This document shows positions 43,769 to 51,405 of a stretch of 64,000 nt of DNA, piece by piece. Location: contig NZ_VCPD01000001.1 of NCBI RefSeq assembly GCF_005938215.1, positions 682,001 to 746,000 on the forward strand, in the 5' to 3' direction. The notes beneath the pieces were generated by a model. It was not told the origin of the DNA. It searched no databases and saw only the letters and a list, made by a program, of their open reading frames with translations. The DNA is from Ruegeria sediminis. Lineage in GTDB: Bacteria > Pseudomonadota > Alphaproteobacteria > Rhodobacterales > Rhodobacteraceae. Numbering within the stretch: position 1 is the first letter of the stretch; every line of letters starts with the position of its first letter. The position numbers and the translations under genes were made by a program.

Positions 43769-44349
43769 GCAATCTCAAGTGCCCCGCCGGAACCGTCCTG
43801 TTTCGACCGGGCCAGGAATGTCCCGGATTCGTAAGTTTGCAGGAAGGCTCGATCCGGGTCAGCCTGACGGCCGCGAACGGGCGCGAGGTCGTGCTGTATC
43901 GTGTGGGTCCGGGCGATGTCTGCCTGCAAACCTTCGCCTGCCTGACCGACGGGCGCAGTTATTCCGCGGAAGGCGTCGCTGAAACCGATATCAAGGGCGA
44001 AATCCTGCCCCACGACGTTTTCCGACGCTCCATGGCGACGGACGAGTCCTTTCGGGCCGAAGTACTTGCGGCCGTCGCGCGGCGCTTTGCCGATTTCGAG
44101 CAACTGGTCGAGGATGTCGCGCTGACCGGCTTCGACGCGCGGCTTGCGCGGGCATTGCTCAGGCTGGCGCAGGACGGGGTCGTAAGATCGACGCATGACG
44201 CGCTGGCGGCGGAAACGGCCTCGGGCCGCGCATTCGTCAGCAGGCGGCTTGCCGAATTCTCGCGCCTGGGGCTGGTTTCGCTGGCGCGAGGCAGGATCAG
44301 CCTGCTGGACCGTGCGGGATTGGAACGACTTGCCGCAGACGAACGGTGA
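43765..44349 (+). CDS. Crp/Fnr-family transcriptional regulator
   Basis: A 194-residue regulator with a cyclic-nucleotide-binding fold (LFRPGQECPGFVSLQEGSIRV, then VGPGDVCLQTFACL) and a C-terminal winged helix (ETASGRAFVSRRLAEFSRLGLVSLARG). It is shorter than Crp (about 210) and has cysteines at about 6, 19, 53 and 58, some of which could sense redox or sulfur. It lacks the cAMP-binding RE-Arg-Ser-Thr pattern, so it is not Crp. Its ATG overlaps the murJ stop. A perfect palindrome sits on its own stop codon, in front of the DUF2892 gene, and may be its operator. Confidence 0.85.
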   Translation: MSNLKCPAGTVLFRPGQECPGFVSLQEGSIRVSLTAANGREVVLYRVGPGDVCLQTFACLTDGRSYSAEGVAETDIKGEILPHDVFRRSMATDESFRAEVLAAVARRFADFEQLVEDVALTGFDARLARALLRLAQDGVVRSTHDALAAETASGRAFVSRRLAEFSRLGLVSLARGRISLLDRAGLERLAADER

Positions 44350-44359
44350 CACTGTCACC
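44345..44359. promoter_or_regulatory. 15-bp palindrome, likely operator of the DUF2892 gene
   Basis: GGTGACA-C-TGTCACC is a perfect inverted repeat. It spans the stop codon of the Crp/Fnr gene (44347-44349) and lies 73 bases before the next start (44432). GTGAC half-sites are like those of Crp-type regulators (TGTGA/GTGAC). It could also be chance or a short hairpin; no T tract follows. Confidence 0.5.
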
Positions 44360-44431
44360 GACCGTGACGGCGTTTCGGGGCAGAACATGGATATCAACCA
44401 TGTTCGATCCAACCCGGAAAGGAGTTCCGCC

Positions 44432-44623
44432 ATGATACGAAACGAAAGTACAATGGACCGCGCCGCACGGATTCTGCTGGGCCTTGTCCTGTTGTCCCTC
44501 ACGGTCGTCGGCCCGCAAACCATGTGGGGCCTGCTGGGACTTGTTCCCCTGTTGACGGGGCTTGCCGGCTACTGCCCGGTGTATCAGATTCTGGGCCTCA
44601 GCACCTGTCCGCTGAAGAAATAG
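44432..44623 (+). CDS. small DUF2892 (YgaP-like) membrane protein
   Basis: A 63-residue protein with a strong AAAGGAG ribosome site before ATG 44432. It carries two hydrophobic helices (ILLGLVLLSLTVVG and WGLLGLVPLLTGLAG) followed by CPVYQILGLSTCPLKK, the DUF2892 layout that forms the membrane part of rhodanese YgaP. A two-cysteine tail (CPVY...CPLKK) is typical. The family is linked to sulfane-sulfur or heavy-metal handling, but the free-standing form has no proven role. It follows a Crp/Fnr gene and a palindrome. Confidence 0.8.
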   Translation: MIRNESTMDRAARILLGLVLLSLTVVGPQTMWGLLGLVPLLTGLAGYCPVYQILGLSTCPLKK

Positions 44624-44649
44624 CGAGACAGCCCCGGCGTTGCGGTGGG

Positions 44650-45336
44650 TCAATCCCGCCGCAACCGGCTGACGATGCGCGCCCAGCCCCCGGGAGCAAG
44701 GAAGAAGGACAGGCCGAAGCCGGTGGCAAAGCCGCCCAGATCGGCGACCCAGTCGGAGGTGCCGCCAAACAGCAGGCCGAACAGCAACTGAATTCCCATC
44801 AGCACCAGGATGAGGTTGAAGGCACGGGCCTGGTTTTCGCCCACCAGCGACAATCTGCGCCAGAGCAGCCAGGTAAAGGCGCCGATCAGCCCGTAGACCG
44901 GGGGAAAGCCGCCGATCAGCGGATAGCGGGGGTCCAGGAACACGGCGTAGGCCAGCGCCCCGCCAATGCCCGAAATGACAAAGATCAGCAGCATGGCAAG
45001 GCCGCCAAAAACCTCGCCGACCATCTTGCCCATCGCCAGAACGAACACGCAGACGAAAAGCGCCTGCGTGAAGCTGCCATGCACGAAGGGATAGGTGACG
45101 AAGCGGATCACCTGTTCGACCGGCCAGCGCCCGGTTTCGATCATCCAGTCGAGTATGTCGGCGGAAAAGGCGTAAGACTGGATCGCGGTCAGCCGCCAGC
45201 CCACCGCCTCGGGCCCGCCCACAAACCCGCGCGCGCCAAGCGTGAAGGCAAGCTCGACCCCCATGATGAACAGCACCAGGGCCACCACCGCAGGCGGCAA
45301 GGGGTTCACGGCGGAGGTGTAATTGTCACTGCTCAT
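44650..45336 (-). CDS. rhomboid-family membrane protein, catalytic residues missing
   Basis: A 228-residue protein with six hydrophobic segments and rhomboid-like spacing: FVTYPFVHGSFTQALF (loop 1-helix 2), PVYGLIGAFTWLLW (helix 4) and DWVADLGGFATGFGLSFF (helix 6, GxxxG). The serine of the usual GxSG is replaced (GGFP; F144) and the helix 6 histidine of H-L-G-G is D199. It should therefore be a non-proteolytic pseudo-rhomboid, like iRhom/Derlin relatives, which bind membrane substrates. Convergent with the DUF2892 gene and divergent from trpS. Confidence 0.8.
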   Translation of the reverse strand: MSSDNYTSAVNPLPPAVVALVLFIMGVELAFTLGARGFVGGPEAVGWRLTAIQSYAFSADILDWMIETGRWPVEQVIRFVTYPFVHGSFTQALFVCVFVLAMGKMVGEVFGGLAMLLIFVISGIGGALAYAVFLDPRYPLIGGFPPVYGLIGAFTWLLWRRLSLVGENQARAFNLILVLMGIQLLFGLLFGGTSDWVADLGGFATGFGLSFFLAPGGWARIVSRLRRD

Positions 45337-45421
45337 GGGTTGGCCTTTCGCGGCGGTTGACGTCCCTTGGCCTCATGGGTAAGCGACGGAGGCTCATTTT
45401 TCCAGACGGGAGTTGCCTTCC

Positions 45422-46450
45422 ATGGCCGAAACCAAATTCACGCCGCGCGTGTTCTCCGGCATCCAGCCCTCGGGCGGGCTGACGCTGGGCAACTACCTGG
45501 GCGCGATCAAACGCTTCGTGGACATGCAGGGGCCGGAGTTCGAGACCATCTACTGCATGGTCGACCTCCACGCGATCACCGTCTGGCAGGATCCCGCCGC
45601 GCTGACCCGCAACACCCGCGAACTCTGCGCCGGGTTCATCGCCGCCGGCATCGACCCCGAGCAGTCGATCCTGTTCAACCAGTCCCAAGTGCCGGAACAC
45701 GCGCAGCTTGGCTGGATCTTCAACTGCGTCGCACGCATGGGCTGGATGCAGCGGATGACCCAGTGGAAGGACAAGGCGGGCAAGAACCAGCAGAACGCCT
45801 CGCTGGGACTTTTCGCCTATCCCTCGCTGATGGCGGCCGACATCCTGATCTACCACGCCACCCATGTGCCTGTCGGTGAAGATCAGAAACAGCACCTCGA
45901 ACTGACGCGGGACATCGCGATCAAGTTCAACAACGATTTCGGCGTCGACTTCTTCCCCATCACCGAACCGGTGATCGAAGGTGCCGCCACACGCGTCATG
46001 AGCCTGCGCGACGGCACCAAGAAGATGTCGAAATCCGATCCGTCGGACATGAGCCGGATCAACATGACCGACGATGCGGATGCGATCGCGCTCAAGATCC
46101 GCAAGGCGCGCACCGATCCGGACCCGCTGCCCGATACGCTGGAGGGGCTCGAGGATCGTCCCGAGGCGCGCAACCTGGTGAACATCTACGCAGCCCTCGC
46201 CGACATCTCGCCCGAGCAAGTGATCGCGGAACATGCGGGTCAGCAATTCGGCACCTTCAAGCCGTCGCTCGCGGATCTGGCGGTGGCCAAGCTTTCGCCC
46301 ATCTCGACCGAGATGGCGCGGCTGATGGATGACCCGGCCGAGATCGACCGCATCTTGGCCCGCGGGGCCGCGCGGGCACGGGAAATCGCGGCGCCCATCC
46401 TGCGCCAGACCTACGAGATCGCGGGCATGGTCGGGGCCGTCTCGGCCTGA
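45422..46450 (+). CDS. trpS: tryptophan--tRNA ligase
   Basis: A 342-residue class I synthetase. The HIGH-like motif is [11 protein letters not shown] near residue 20 (SGIQPSG), and [10 protein letters not shown] is the KMSKS loop near residue 200. [15 protein letters not shown] is the tryptophan-site segment. It charges tRNA-Trp. ATG 45422 is taken; upstream in-frame codons to 45413 add three residues with no better ribosome site. Followed by a strong terminator. Confidence 0.97.
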   Translation: MAETKFTPRVFSGIQPSGGLTLGNYLGAIKRFVDMQGPEFETIYCMVDLHAITVWQDPAALTRNTRELCAGFIAAGIDPEQSILFNQSQVPEHAQLGWIFNCVARMGWMQRMTQWKDKAGKNQQNASLGLFAYPSLMAADILIYHATHVPVGEDQKQHLELTRDIAIKFNNDFGVDFFPITEPVIEGAATRVMSLRDGTKKMSKSDPSDMSRINMTDDADAIALKIRKARTDPDPLPDTLEGLEDRPEARNLVNIYAALADISPEQVIAEHAGQQFGTFKPSLADLAVAKLSPISTEMARLMDDPAEIDRILARGAARAREIAAPILRQTYEIAGMVGAVSA

Positions 46451-46471
46451 TCGCGAAACCGGAATCAGATA

Positions 46472-46497
46472 GGGCCGCCTTTCGGGGCGGCCCTTTT
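46472..46497. terminator. terminator between trpS and the Leu-type dehydrogenase
   Basis: GGGCCGCC (46472-46479) pairs with GGCGGCCC (46486-46493) and is followed by TTTTCC. It is 21 bases after the trpS stop and lies between converging genes, so it may serve both directions, though the T run favours plus. Confidence 0.85.
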
Positions 46498-46515
46498 CCA
46501 TTCCGGGAAAGCCTC

Positions 46516-47565
46516 TCAGGCGGCTTCCTGCTGCAGGATTTCGTGCACGATCGCCTCGGCCACGTCGTTCGGGCTGACGGATTGGGTGATCGCGCGGGCC
46601 AGGATGCGATCCATGGTCCGGTCCAGCGCCTCGAGCTTGCCCGCGACCCATTCCTCGCGGTTCGAAATGCGCAGGATCTCGGTCGCGACGTTGATGATGC
46701 CGCCACCGTTGGCGACGAAGTCGGGCGCGTAGAGAATGCCCCGCTGATGCAGACGCTGGCCATCCGCATCCGTCGCAAGCTGGTTGTTGGCTCCGCCCGC
46801 GACCGCACCGACCTTCAGCAGCGGAATACTGGTCTCGTTGAGGATTGCGCCGATGGCGCAAGGCGCGAAGATGTCGGCTTCGGCCCCATAGATCGCGTCG
46901 GGGGCGACAGGCATGGCCGAGAATTCCGCGGCGACGCGGGCAACCTGTTCCGCATCGATGTCGGTGACGATCAGCTTGGCGCCCGCCCCGTGCAGGAACC
47001 GGCAGAGATGATATCCGACATGCCCCAATCCCTGCACCGAAACGGTCTTGCCGGCCAGGTCCGCCGTGCCGAAGCGGTGCCGCGCGGTGGTGCGGATCGC
47101 GTTGAAGATGCCGCGGGCGGTCACCGGCGACGGATCGCCGCTGGCGAATTCGCCGTCGGCAAGTCCGGCCACGAACCGCGTCTCGGTACCGATGGCGGCC
47201 ATGTCCTCGGGCGTCATCCCCATGTCTTCGGCGGTCCAGTAGCGGCCTGCGAGGCTCTCGACCGCGCGCCCGAATGCGCGAAGCAGCGCGGGCGACTTGT
47301 CGGACGACGGATCGCCGATGATCACCGCTTTGCCGCCACCCAGAGGCAGGTTGGCGGCCGCGTTCTTGTAGGTCATGCCACGCGACAGGCGCAGCGCGTC
47401 ATTCAGGGCTTCAGTTCGGTGCCCGTAGGGCCGCATCCTGACTCCGCCTGCCGCCGGGCCAAGCTGGGTCGAATGGATCGCGATAAACCCGCTGAGTCCA
47501 CTGGCGGCATCCTCGAACTGGATGACTTGCTCGTGCTCGGGCACATCGACGGTAGTTGTCTTCAT
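46516..47565 (-). CDS. Leu/Phe/Val-type (branched-chain) amino-acid dehydrogenase
   Basis: A 349-residue Glu/Leu/Phe/Val dehydrogenase. The catalytic lysine region PLGGGKAVI and GMTYKNAAAN are present; the Rossmann motif is VQGLGHVGYHLCRFL. It oxidatively deaminates leucine, valine or isoleucine to the 2-oxo acid. Which amino acid is preferred cannot be read. GGAGGA precedes ATG 47565. It is divergent from an Lrp-type gene, and an aminotransferase follows that gene, so the region is a branched-chain amino-acid module. Confidence 0.87.
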   Translation of the reverse strand: MKTTTVDVPEHEQVIQFEDAASGLSGFIAIHSTQLGPAAGGVRMRPYGHRTEALNDALRLSRGMTYKNAAANLPLGGGKAVIIGDPSSDKSPALLRAFGRAVESLAGRYWTAEDMGMTPEDMAAIGTETRFVAGLADGEFASGDPSPVTARGIFNAIRTTARHRFGTADLAGKTVSVQGLGHVGYHLCRFLHGAGAKLIVTDIDAEQVARVAAEFSAMPVAPDAIYGAEADIFAPCAIGAILNETSIPLLKVGAVAGGANNQLATDADGQRLHQRGILYAPDFVANGGGIINVATEILRISNREEWVAGKLEALDRTMDRILARAITQSVSPNDVAEAIVHEILQQEAA

Positions 47566-47612
47566 CTCTCTCCTCCGGTGAATTAATGGAATCATCTCAC
47601 AAACCGAAGGGC

Positions 47613-47690
47613 GATTTTCACCAAGATTGCCTGCCTTTCCGCGTTGGGTTAGAGTATTTCCCTAAACGCTACGCCCGCCTTGGTGAAATC
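47613..47690. promoter_or_regulatory. inverted-repeat operator region between the dehydrogenase and Lrp-type gene
   Basis: GATTTTCACCAAG (47613-47625) is repeated in reverse complement as CTTGGTGAAATC (47679-47690), with one base inserted. Between them is GTTAG-N9-CTAAAC (about 47647-47666). Two like sites on either side of a spacer suit Lrp-family octamers that bend DNA. The second site ends four bases before the lrp-like start, so it could also give autoregulation. Confidence 0.5.
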
Positions 47691-47694
47691 CAAC

Positions 47695-48153
47695 ATGGAC
47701 AAGATCGACCGAAAAATCGTCCGTGCGCTCCAGAAGGATGGGCGCATGACGATCACCGAACTGGCCGGATCCGTCGGCCTGTCGGCAACCCCCTGCGCGC
47801 GGCGGTTGGACCGGCTGGAAAAAAGCGGCGTCATTACCGGCTATGCGGCGCAGGTTGATCCCGGCAAACTTGGTTTCGGCGTTTCCATCTTCGTTTCGGT
47901 GGAACTCGACAAACAGGACCGCGCCGCCATCGACGCCTTCGAGCGCGCCATCCGCCGCTGCGACGAGGTCATGGAATGCTACCTCATGACCGGGTCTCGG
48001 GACATTCTGTTGCGTGTCGTGGCCCCGGACCTTTCGGCGTTCGACGCCTTCCTTGAGACCCGGTTGATGCAGATTCCCGGCATCCGCAATCTCCGCTCGA
48101 ACTTTGCGCTGCGCACCATGGTCAAGCGCGAGGCGCTGCCCATGCGCGAGTGA
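47695..48153 (+). CDS. Lrp/AsnC-family transcriptional regulator
   Basis: A 152-residue regulator with N-terminal helix-turn-helix (DKIDRKIVRALQKDGRMTITE..VGLSATPCARRLDRLE) and C-terminal RAM/ligand domain (DILLRVVAPDLSAFDAFLE). Divergent from the Leu-type dehydrogenase, so a likely activator of it in response to leucine or its oxo acid, as with BkdR/LdhR. The ATG 47695 fits the family start MDKIDRKI; a GTG at 47680 is also in frame. Confidence 0.9.
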   Translation: MDKIDRKIVRALQKDGRMTITELAGSVGLSATPCARRLDRLEKSGVITGYAAQVDPGKLGFGVSIFVSVELDKQDRAAIDAFERAIRRCDEVMECYLMTGSRDILLRVVAPDLSAFDAFLETRLMQIPGIRNLRSNFALRTMVKREALPMRE

Positions 48154-48215
48154 CAAAAGGTCTGGACCTCTGACCCACCCCGCCATAGGCTCTGCCGAAA
48201 TCGAGGGAGAGAGCG

Positions 48216-49079
48216 ATGGCAATCGGCACCAACATCCGCACCTATTTCGAAGGAACGTGGCACGACGGCGACGCCCAGATCATGCGGGCCGGTGACCATG
48301 GCGCCTGGCTCGGATCCTCGGTGTTCGATGGAGCACGCTATTTCGACGGGCTGGCCCCCGATCTCGAGGCGCATTGCGCGCGCACCAACCGCTCGGCCGA
48401 GGCGCTGATGCTGACGCCCACGGTTTCGACCCGCGACATGGTGGACATCATCCGGGAAGGACTGGATGCCTATGGTGCGGACAAGGCCATCTATATCCGG
48501 CCGATGTATTGGGGAATCGATGGCGATCCCTCGGCGATCATTCCAAAGGAAGACAGCACCGGTTTCGCCGTCTGTCTCGAGGAAATCCCGTTGGCGCCCC
48601 CCACTGCGACCGCCACATTGACCACGACGCGGTTCCGCAGACCGGTTCTGGAAGATGCCGTGGTCAACGCCAAGGCAGGCTGCCTCTATCCCAACAACGC
48701 CAGAATGCTGCGCGAGGCGCGGTCCAAGGGTTTCACGAACGCGCTGGTGGCCGACGCAATGGGAAACGTGGCCGAAACCGCAACGGCCAACGTCTTCATG
48801 GTCAAGGATGGCGAGGTGTTCACCCCGATCGCCAACGGCACATTCCTGGCCGGCATCACCCGGGCGCGCCACATGCAGAACCTTCGGGACGACGGCGTGT
48901 CGGTTCATGAGGCGGTGCTGAGCTTCGACGATTTCCACGATGCCGACGAGGTGTTCATGTCCGGCAACATGAACAAGGTCACCCCTGTCACCGCGCTGGA
49001 CGACACGCAGTACCAGATCGGTCCCATCGCGCGGCGCGCCCGTGAACTGTACTGGGATTGGGCCGCGTCGAACGGTTAG
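48216..49079 (+). CDS. branched-chain amino acid aminotransferase-like (fold-type IV PLP enzyme)
   Basis: A 287-residue class IV aminotransferase. The PLP lysine is in VNAKAGCLYPNNARML, then EATANVF-like ETATANVFMVKDG and GTFLAGITRARHMQNL, typical of IlvE/DAAT. It would transaminate leucine, valine or isoleucine; a D-amino-acid or lyase variant cannot be ruled out. It follows the Lrp-type gene by 62 bases and may be its target. Confidence 0.87.
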   Translation: MAIGTNIRTYFEGTWHDGDAQIMRAGDHGAWLGSSVFDGARYFDGLAPDLEAHCARTNRSAEALMLTPTVSTRDMVDIIREGLDAYGADKAIYIRPMYWGIDGDPSAIIPKEDSTGFAVCLEEIPLAPPTATATLTTTRFRRPVLEDAVVNAKAGCLYPNNARMLREARSKGFTNALVADAMGNVAETATANVFMVKDGEVFTPIANGTFLAGITRARHMQNLRDDGVSVHEAVLSFDDFHDADEVFMSGNMNKVTPVTALDDTQYQIGPIARRARELYWDWAASNG

Positions 49080-49152
49080 ATCGCCCCGGAGCGCACTCGG
49101 TTGCCAGCCGCCCTGCTGTGGGGCATGATCCCGGGAAACAGAAAGGATTTCC

Positions 49153-49608
49153 ATGCGCAAGTTCCTGGTCGTCCTCGATGACAGCCGAGAATGCCTGAAT
49201 GCCATGCGTTTCGCGGCCATGCGCGCAGCCAAGACCGGCGGCGGCGTGACCGTGCTTTCGGTGATTCCGCCGGACGAGTTCAATCACTGGATCGGTGTCG
49301 GCGAGGTCATGCGCGAGGAAGCGCGGGAAAGGATCCACGCGCATTTCGAAGTCTTCGCCAAATGGATGCGGGACAAGCAGGGGGTCGAACCCGAACTTGC
49401 GATCCGCGAGGGCGAACCGGTTCCGGAAATCATCGCCCATATCAAGTCCGACCCGGAAATCGGCGTTCTGGTACTTGGCGCCGGGACCGACAAGAAGGGG
49501 CCGGGCCCGATCATCACCCAACTGACCCGGACCTCGGGCAGCCTGCCGATCCCGATCACCATCGTTCCGGGCGATCTGAGCAAGGAAAAGCTGGAAGAGA
49601 TCACCTGA
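49153..49608 (+). CDS. universal stress protein (UspA family)
   Basis: A 151-residue UspA-fold protein: KFLVVLDDSRECLNAMRFA at the start, the core AIREGEPVPEII, and the nucleotide-binding segment VLVLGAGTDKKGPGPI (variant of G-x2-G-x9-G-S/T). It follows bcat by 73 bases and ends 85 bases before nfu. A role in stress survival is family-level only. Confidence 0.88.
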   Translation: MRKFLVVLDDSRECLNAMRFAAMRAAKTGGGVTVLSVIPPDEFNHWIGVGEVMREEARERIHAHFEVFAKWMRDKQGVEPELAIREGEPVPEIIAHIKSDPEIGVLVLGAGTDKKGPGPIITQLTRTSGSLPIPITIVPGDLSKEKLEEIT

Positions 49609-49619
49609 TCCCGGGTATC

Positions 49620-49635
49620 TTAGAATCATTCCAAA
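49620..49635. promoter_or_regulatory. ICE-like (Irr) box before nfu
   Basis: TTAGAATCATTCCAAA matches the iron control element TTTAGAA-N3-TTCTAAA used by Irr in alphaproteobacteria at nearly all positions (one differing base in each half, counting the preceding C). A TTGACT hexamer starts 3 bases later (49639) and CATATC 17 bases after that. The position relative to this weak promoter, about -40 to -55, suits activation by Irr, though the family also represses. Confidence 0.6.
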
Positions 49636-49692
49636 CTCTTGACTCCGACGGGCCAACGGCGCATATCCGAGTCAACCATCACGGAGTCCCTC

Positions 49693-50256
49693 ATGTTCAT
49701 CCAGACCGAATCCACCCCGAACCCGGCAACGCTGAAATTCCTGCCCGGCCAGACCGTTCTGGAAGTGGGCACCGCCGATTTCCCGACGGTGGAAGCAGCA
49801 GCGAAATCGCCCCTTGCGGCGCGAATCTTTGCCGTGAACGGCGTCACCGGTGTCTTCTTCGGAAACGATTTCGTGACAGTGACCAAGGCAAATGAAGTCG
49901 AATGGGATCACATCAAGCCAGCGATCCTCGGCGCCGTGATGGAACATTACCAATCTGGCCAGCCGGTGATGGGCGATGAGGCTCAAACCGCATCGGGCCA
50001 CGCCGAACACAGCGGCGAGGATGCCGAAATCGTGAACCAGATCAAGGAACTGCTCGACAGCCGGGTGCGCCCTGCCGTGGCGCAGGATGGCGGAGACATC
50101 ACGTTCCACGGGTTTGACCGCGGAGTTGTCTACCTGCACATGCAAGGGGCCTGCGCCGGGTGCCCGTCGTCCACGCTCACCTTGAAGATGGGGATCGAGA
50201 ACCTGCTGCGTCACTATATCCCGGAAGTCACCGAGGTGCGTCCCGTTGCAGTCTGA
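49693..50256 (+). CDS. nfuA: NfuA-type iron-sulfur cluster carrier
   Basis: A 187-residue Nfu protein with an N-terminal Nfu_N domain (MFIQTESTPNPATLKFLPG) and a C-terminal NifU-like domain that holds C154 and C157 in GACAGCPSS. It carries a 4Fe-4S cluster to target enzymes. ATG 49693 fits the family start. The ICE-like box upstream fits iron control. Overlaps the tsaB start. Confidence 0.95.
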   Translation: MFIQTESTPNPATLKFLPGQTVLEVGTADFPTVEAAAKSPLAARIFAVNGVTGVFFGNDFVTVTKANEVEWDHIKPAILGAVMEHYQSGQPVMGDEAQTASGHAEHSGEDAEIVNQIKELLDSRVRPAVAQDGGDITFHGFDRGVVYLHMQGACAGCPSSTLTLKMGIENLLRHYIPEVTEVRPVAV

Positions 50257-50833
50257 CGCGCTGATCCTCGGTTTCGACACGTCGGCCGCGCATTGCGCGG
50301 CCGCTTTGTTGCGTGGGGACCGGATCATCGCCTCAATGGCCGAGGCGATGTCGCGCGGTCAGGCCGAACGTCTGATGCCCCTGCTCGAGGAAACCCTGGC
50401 GGCCGGCGGCGTCTCGTGGCGCCAGATCGATGCCCTGGGTGTCGGTGTCGGTCCCGGAAACTTCACCGGCATCAGGATCTCGGTTTCGGCCGCCCGCGGC
50501 CTGGCCCTGGGTCTGGGGATTCCGGCTGTCGGTGTCACGGGTTTCGAAGCCCGAGCACTCGGCGCGCCTGCCGGCCACCTGCCCATAATCCCCGCGCCAC
50601 GCGATCAGGTCTATGTGCAAGCTCCGGGATCCGTGCCTGCGCTGCTTCCCTTGGCCGACGCCGAGGCGCTTGGGCCGTTGCATCAGGACGCTTCCCCGGT
50701 GGCGCTTGCGGAATCCGTGGCGAAGATTGCCGCGACCCGGTGGCGCGACACCACCGAACCGCCTGCCCCCCTCTATGTCAGACCGGCCGACGCCGCGCCT
50801 TCGCGCGAAACGCCGCCGGTCTTGCTGGATTGA
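50246..50833 (+). CDS. tsaB: tRNA threonylcarbamoyladenosine synthesis protein TsaB
   Basis: A 195-residue YeaZ/TsaB protein of the ASKHA fold: LGFDTSAAHCAAALL, then GVGPGNFTGIRISVSAARGLALG, the hallmark loop. It scaffolds TsaD for t6A37 modification of tRNA. Start is TTG at 50246, inside the nfu end (11-base overlap); no ATG is near. It is followed without gap by the acetyltransferase gene, the common tsaB-rimI pairing. Confidence 0.9.
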   Translation: MQSDALILGFDTSAAHCAAALLRGDRIIASMAEAMSRGQAERLMPLLEETLAAGGVSWRQIDALGVGVGPGNFTGIRISVSAARGLALGLGIPAVGVTGFEARALGAPAGHLPIIPAPRDQVYVQAPGSVPALLPLADAEALGPLHQDASPVALAESVAKIAATRWRDTTEPPAPLYVRPADAAPSRETPPVLLD

Positions 50834-51246
50834 TGAGCCCCGAGGAAATGGCCGTCGTCCACGCGGCGGCCTTCACGCAGTCGCGGCCGTGGCGCGCGGA
50901 CGAGTTCCGCGACCTCCTGTCGAACCGGTTCACCCATAGCATCGGAAACGGTCAATGCTTCGCCGTTTTCCAGGTGGTGGCCGACGAAGCCGAATTGCTG
51001 ACCATCGCAACGCACCCCTATCACCAGCGGCAAGGCCATGCCCGCAGCCTCATGGATGCATGGCATTCGCAAGCCGGTAAACTGGGTGCAGCCCGCGCTT
51101 TCCTTGACGTCGCGGCGGACAATGCGCCCGCCATCGCACTGTATGACAGTTGCGGTTATGCGCCAATCGGCCTGCGCCGGGGTTACTACCGGCGCCCGGC
51201 GGGCGAGAACGTGGACGCCGTGCTGATGGAACGCGCGTTGCCCTGA
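50833..51246 (+). CDS. rimI: GNAT acetyltransferase, RimI-like
   Basis: A 137-residue GNAT protein: LLTIATHPYHQRQGHARSLMDAW carries the acetyl-CoA loop (R/Q-x2-G-x-A), and ALYDSCGYAPIGLRRGYYRRP is the C-terminal NxxAxxxYxxxGF-type strand. RimI acetylates the N-terminus of ribosomal protein bS18; position after tsaB (TGATG overlap) supports it, though the broader GNAT role is possible. Confidence 0.85.
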   Translation: MSPEEMAVVHAAAFTQSRPWRADEFRDLLSNRFTHSIGNGQCFAVFQVVADEAELLTIATHPYHQRQGHARSLMDAWHSQAGKLGAARAFLDVAADNAPAIALYDSCGYAPIGLRRGYYRRPAGENVDAVLMERALP

Positions 51247-51274
51247 CGGCAAGCATGCGTTTCCCAGACCATCC

Positions 51275-51293
51275 GGTCAAAAAGCGGTTGACC
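51275..51293. promoter_or_regulatory. inverted repeat GGTCAA-N7-TTGACC before the BMP transporter
   Basis: A perfect 6+6 inverted repeat. The right arm, TTGACC, can also act as a -35 hexamer, with CTTAAT 18 bases on, so a bound protein would block transcription of the transporter operon (first start 51406). No local regulator gene is next to it. Confidence 0.45.
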
Positions 51294-51405
51294 GCCGCTG
51301 ATCCTAACGGCCTTAATTGCCAGCATCACAGCAGTTCTGCTCGCTCTGAGCGGGGCCTTGGCACCTGCCCGCGCCCCGGAACAAAAAAACCAACGGGAGT
51401 ACAAC

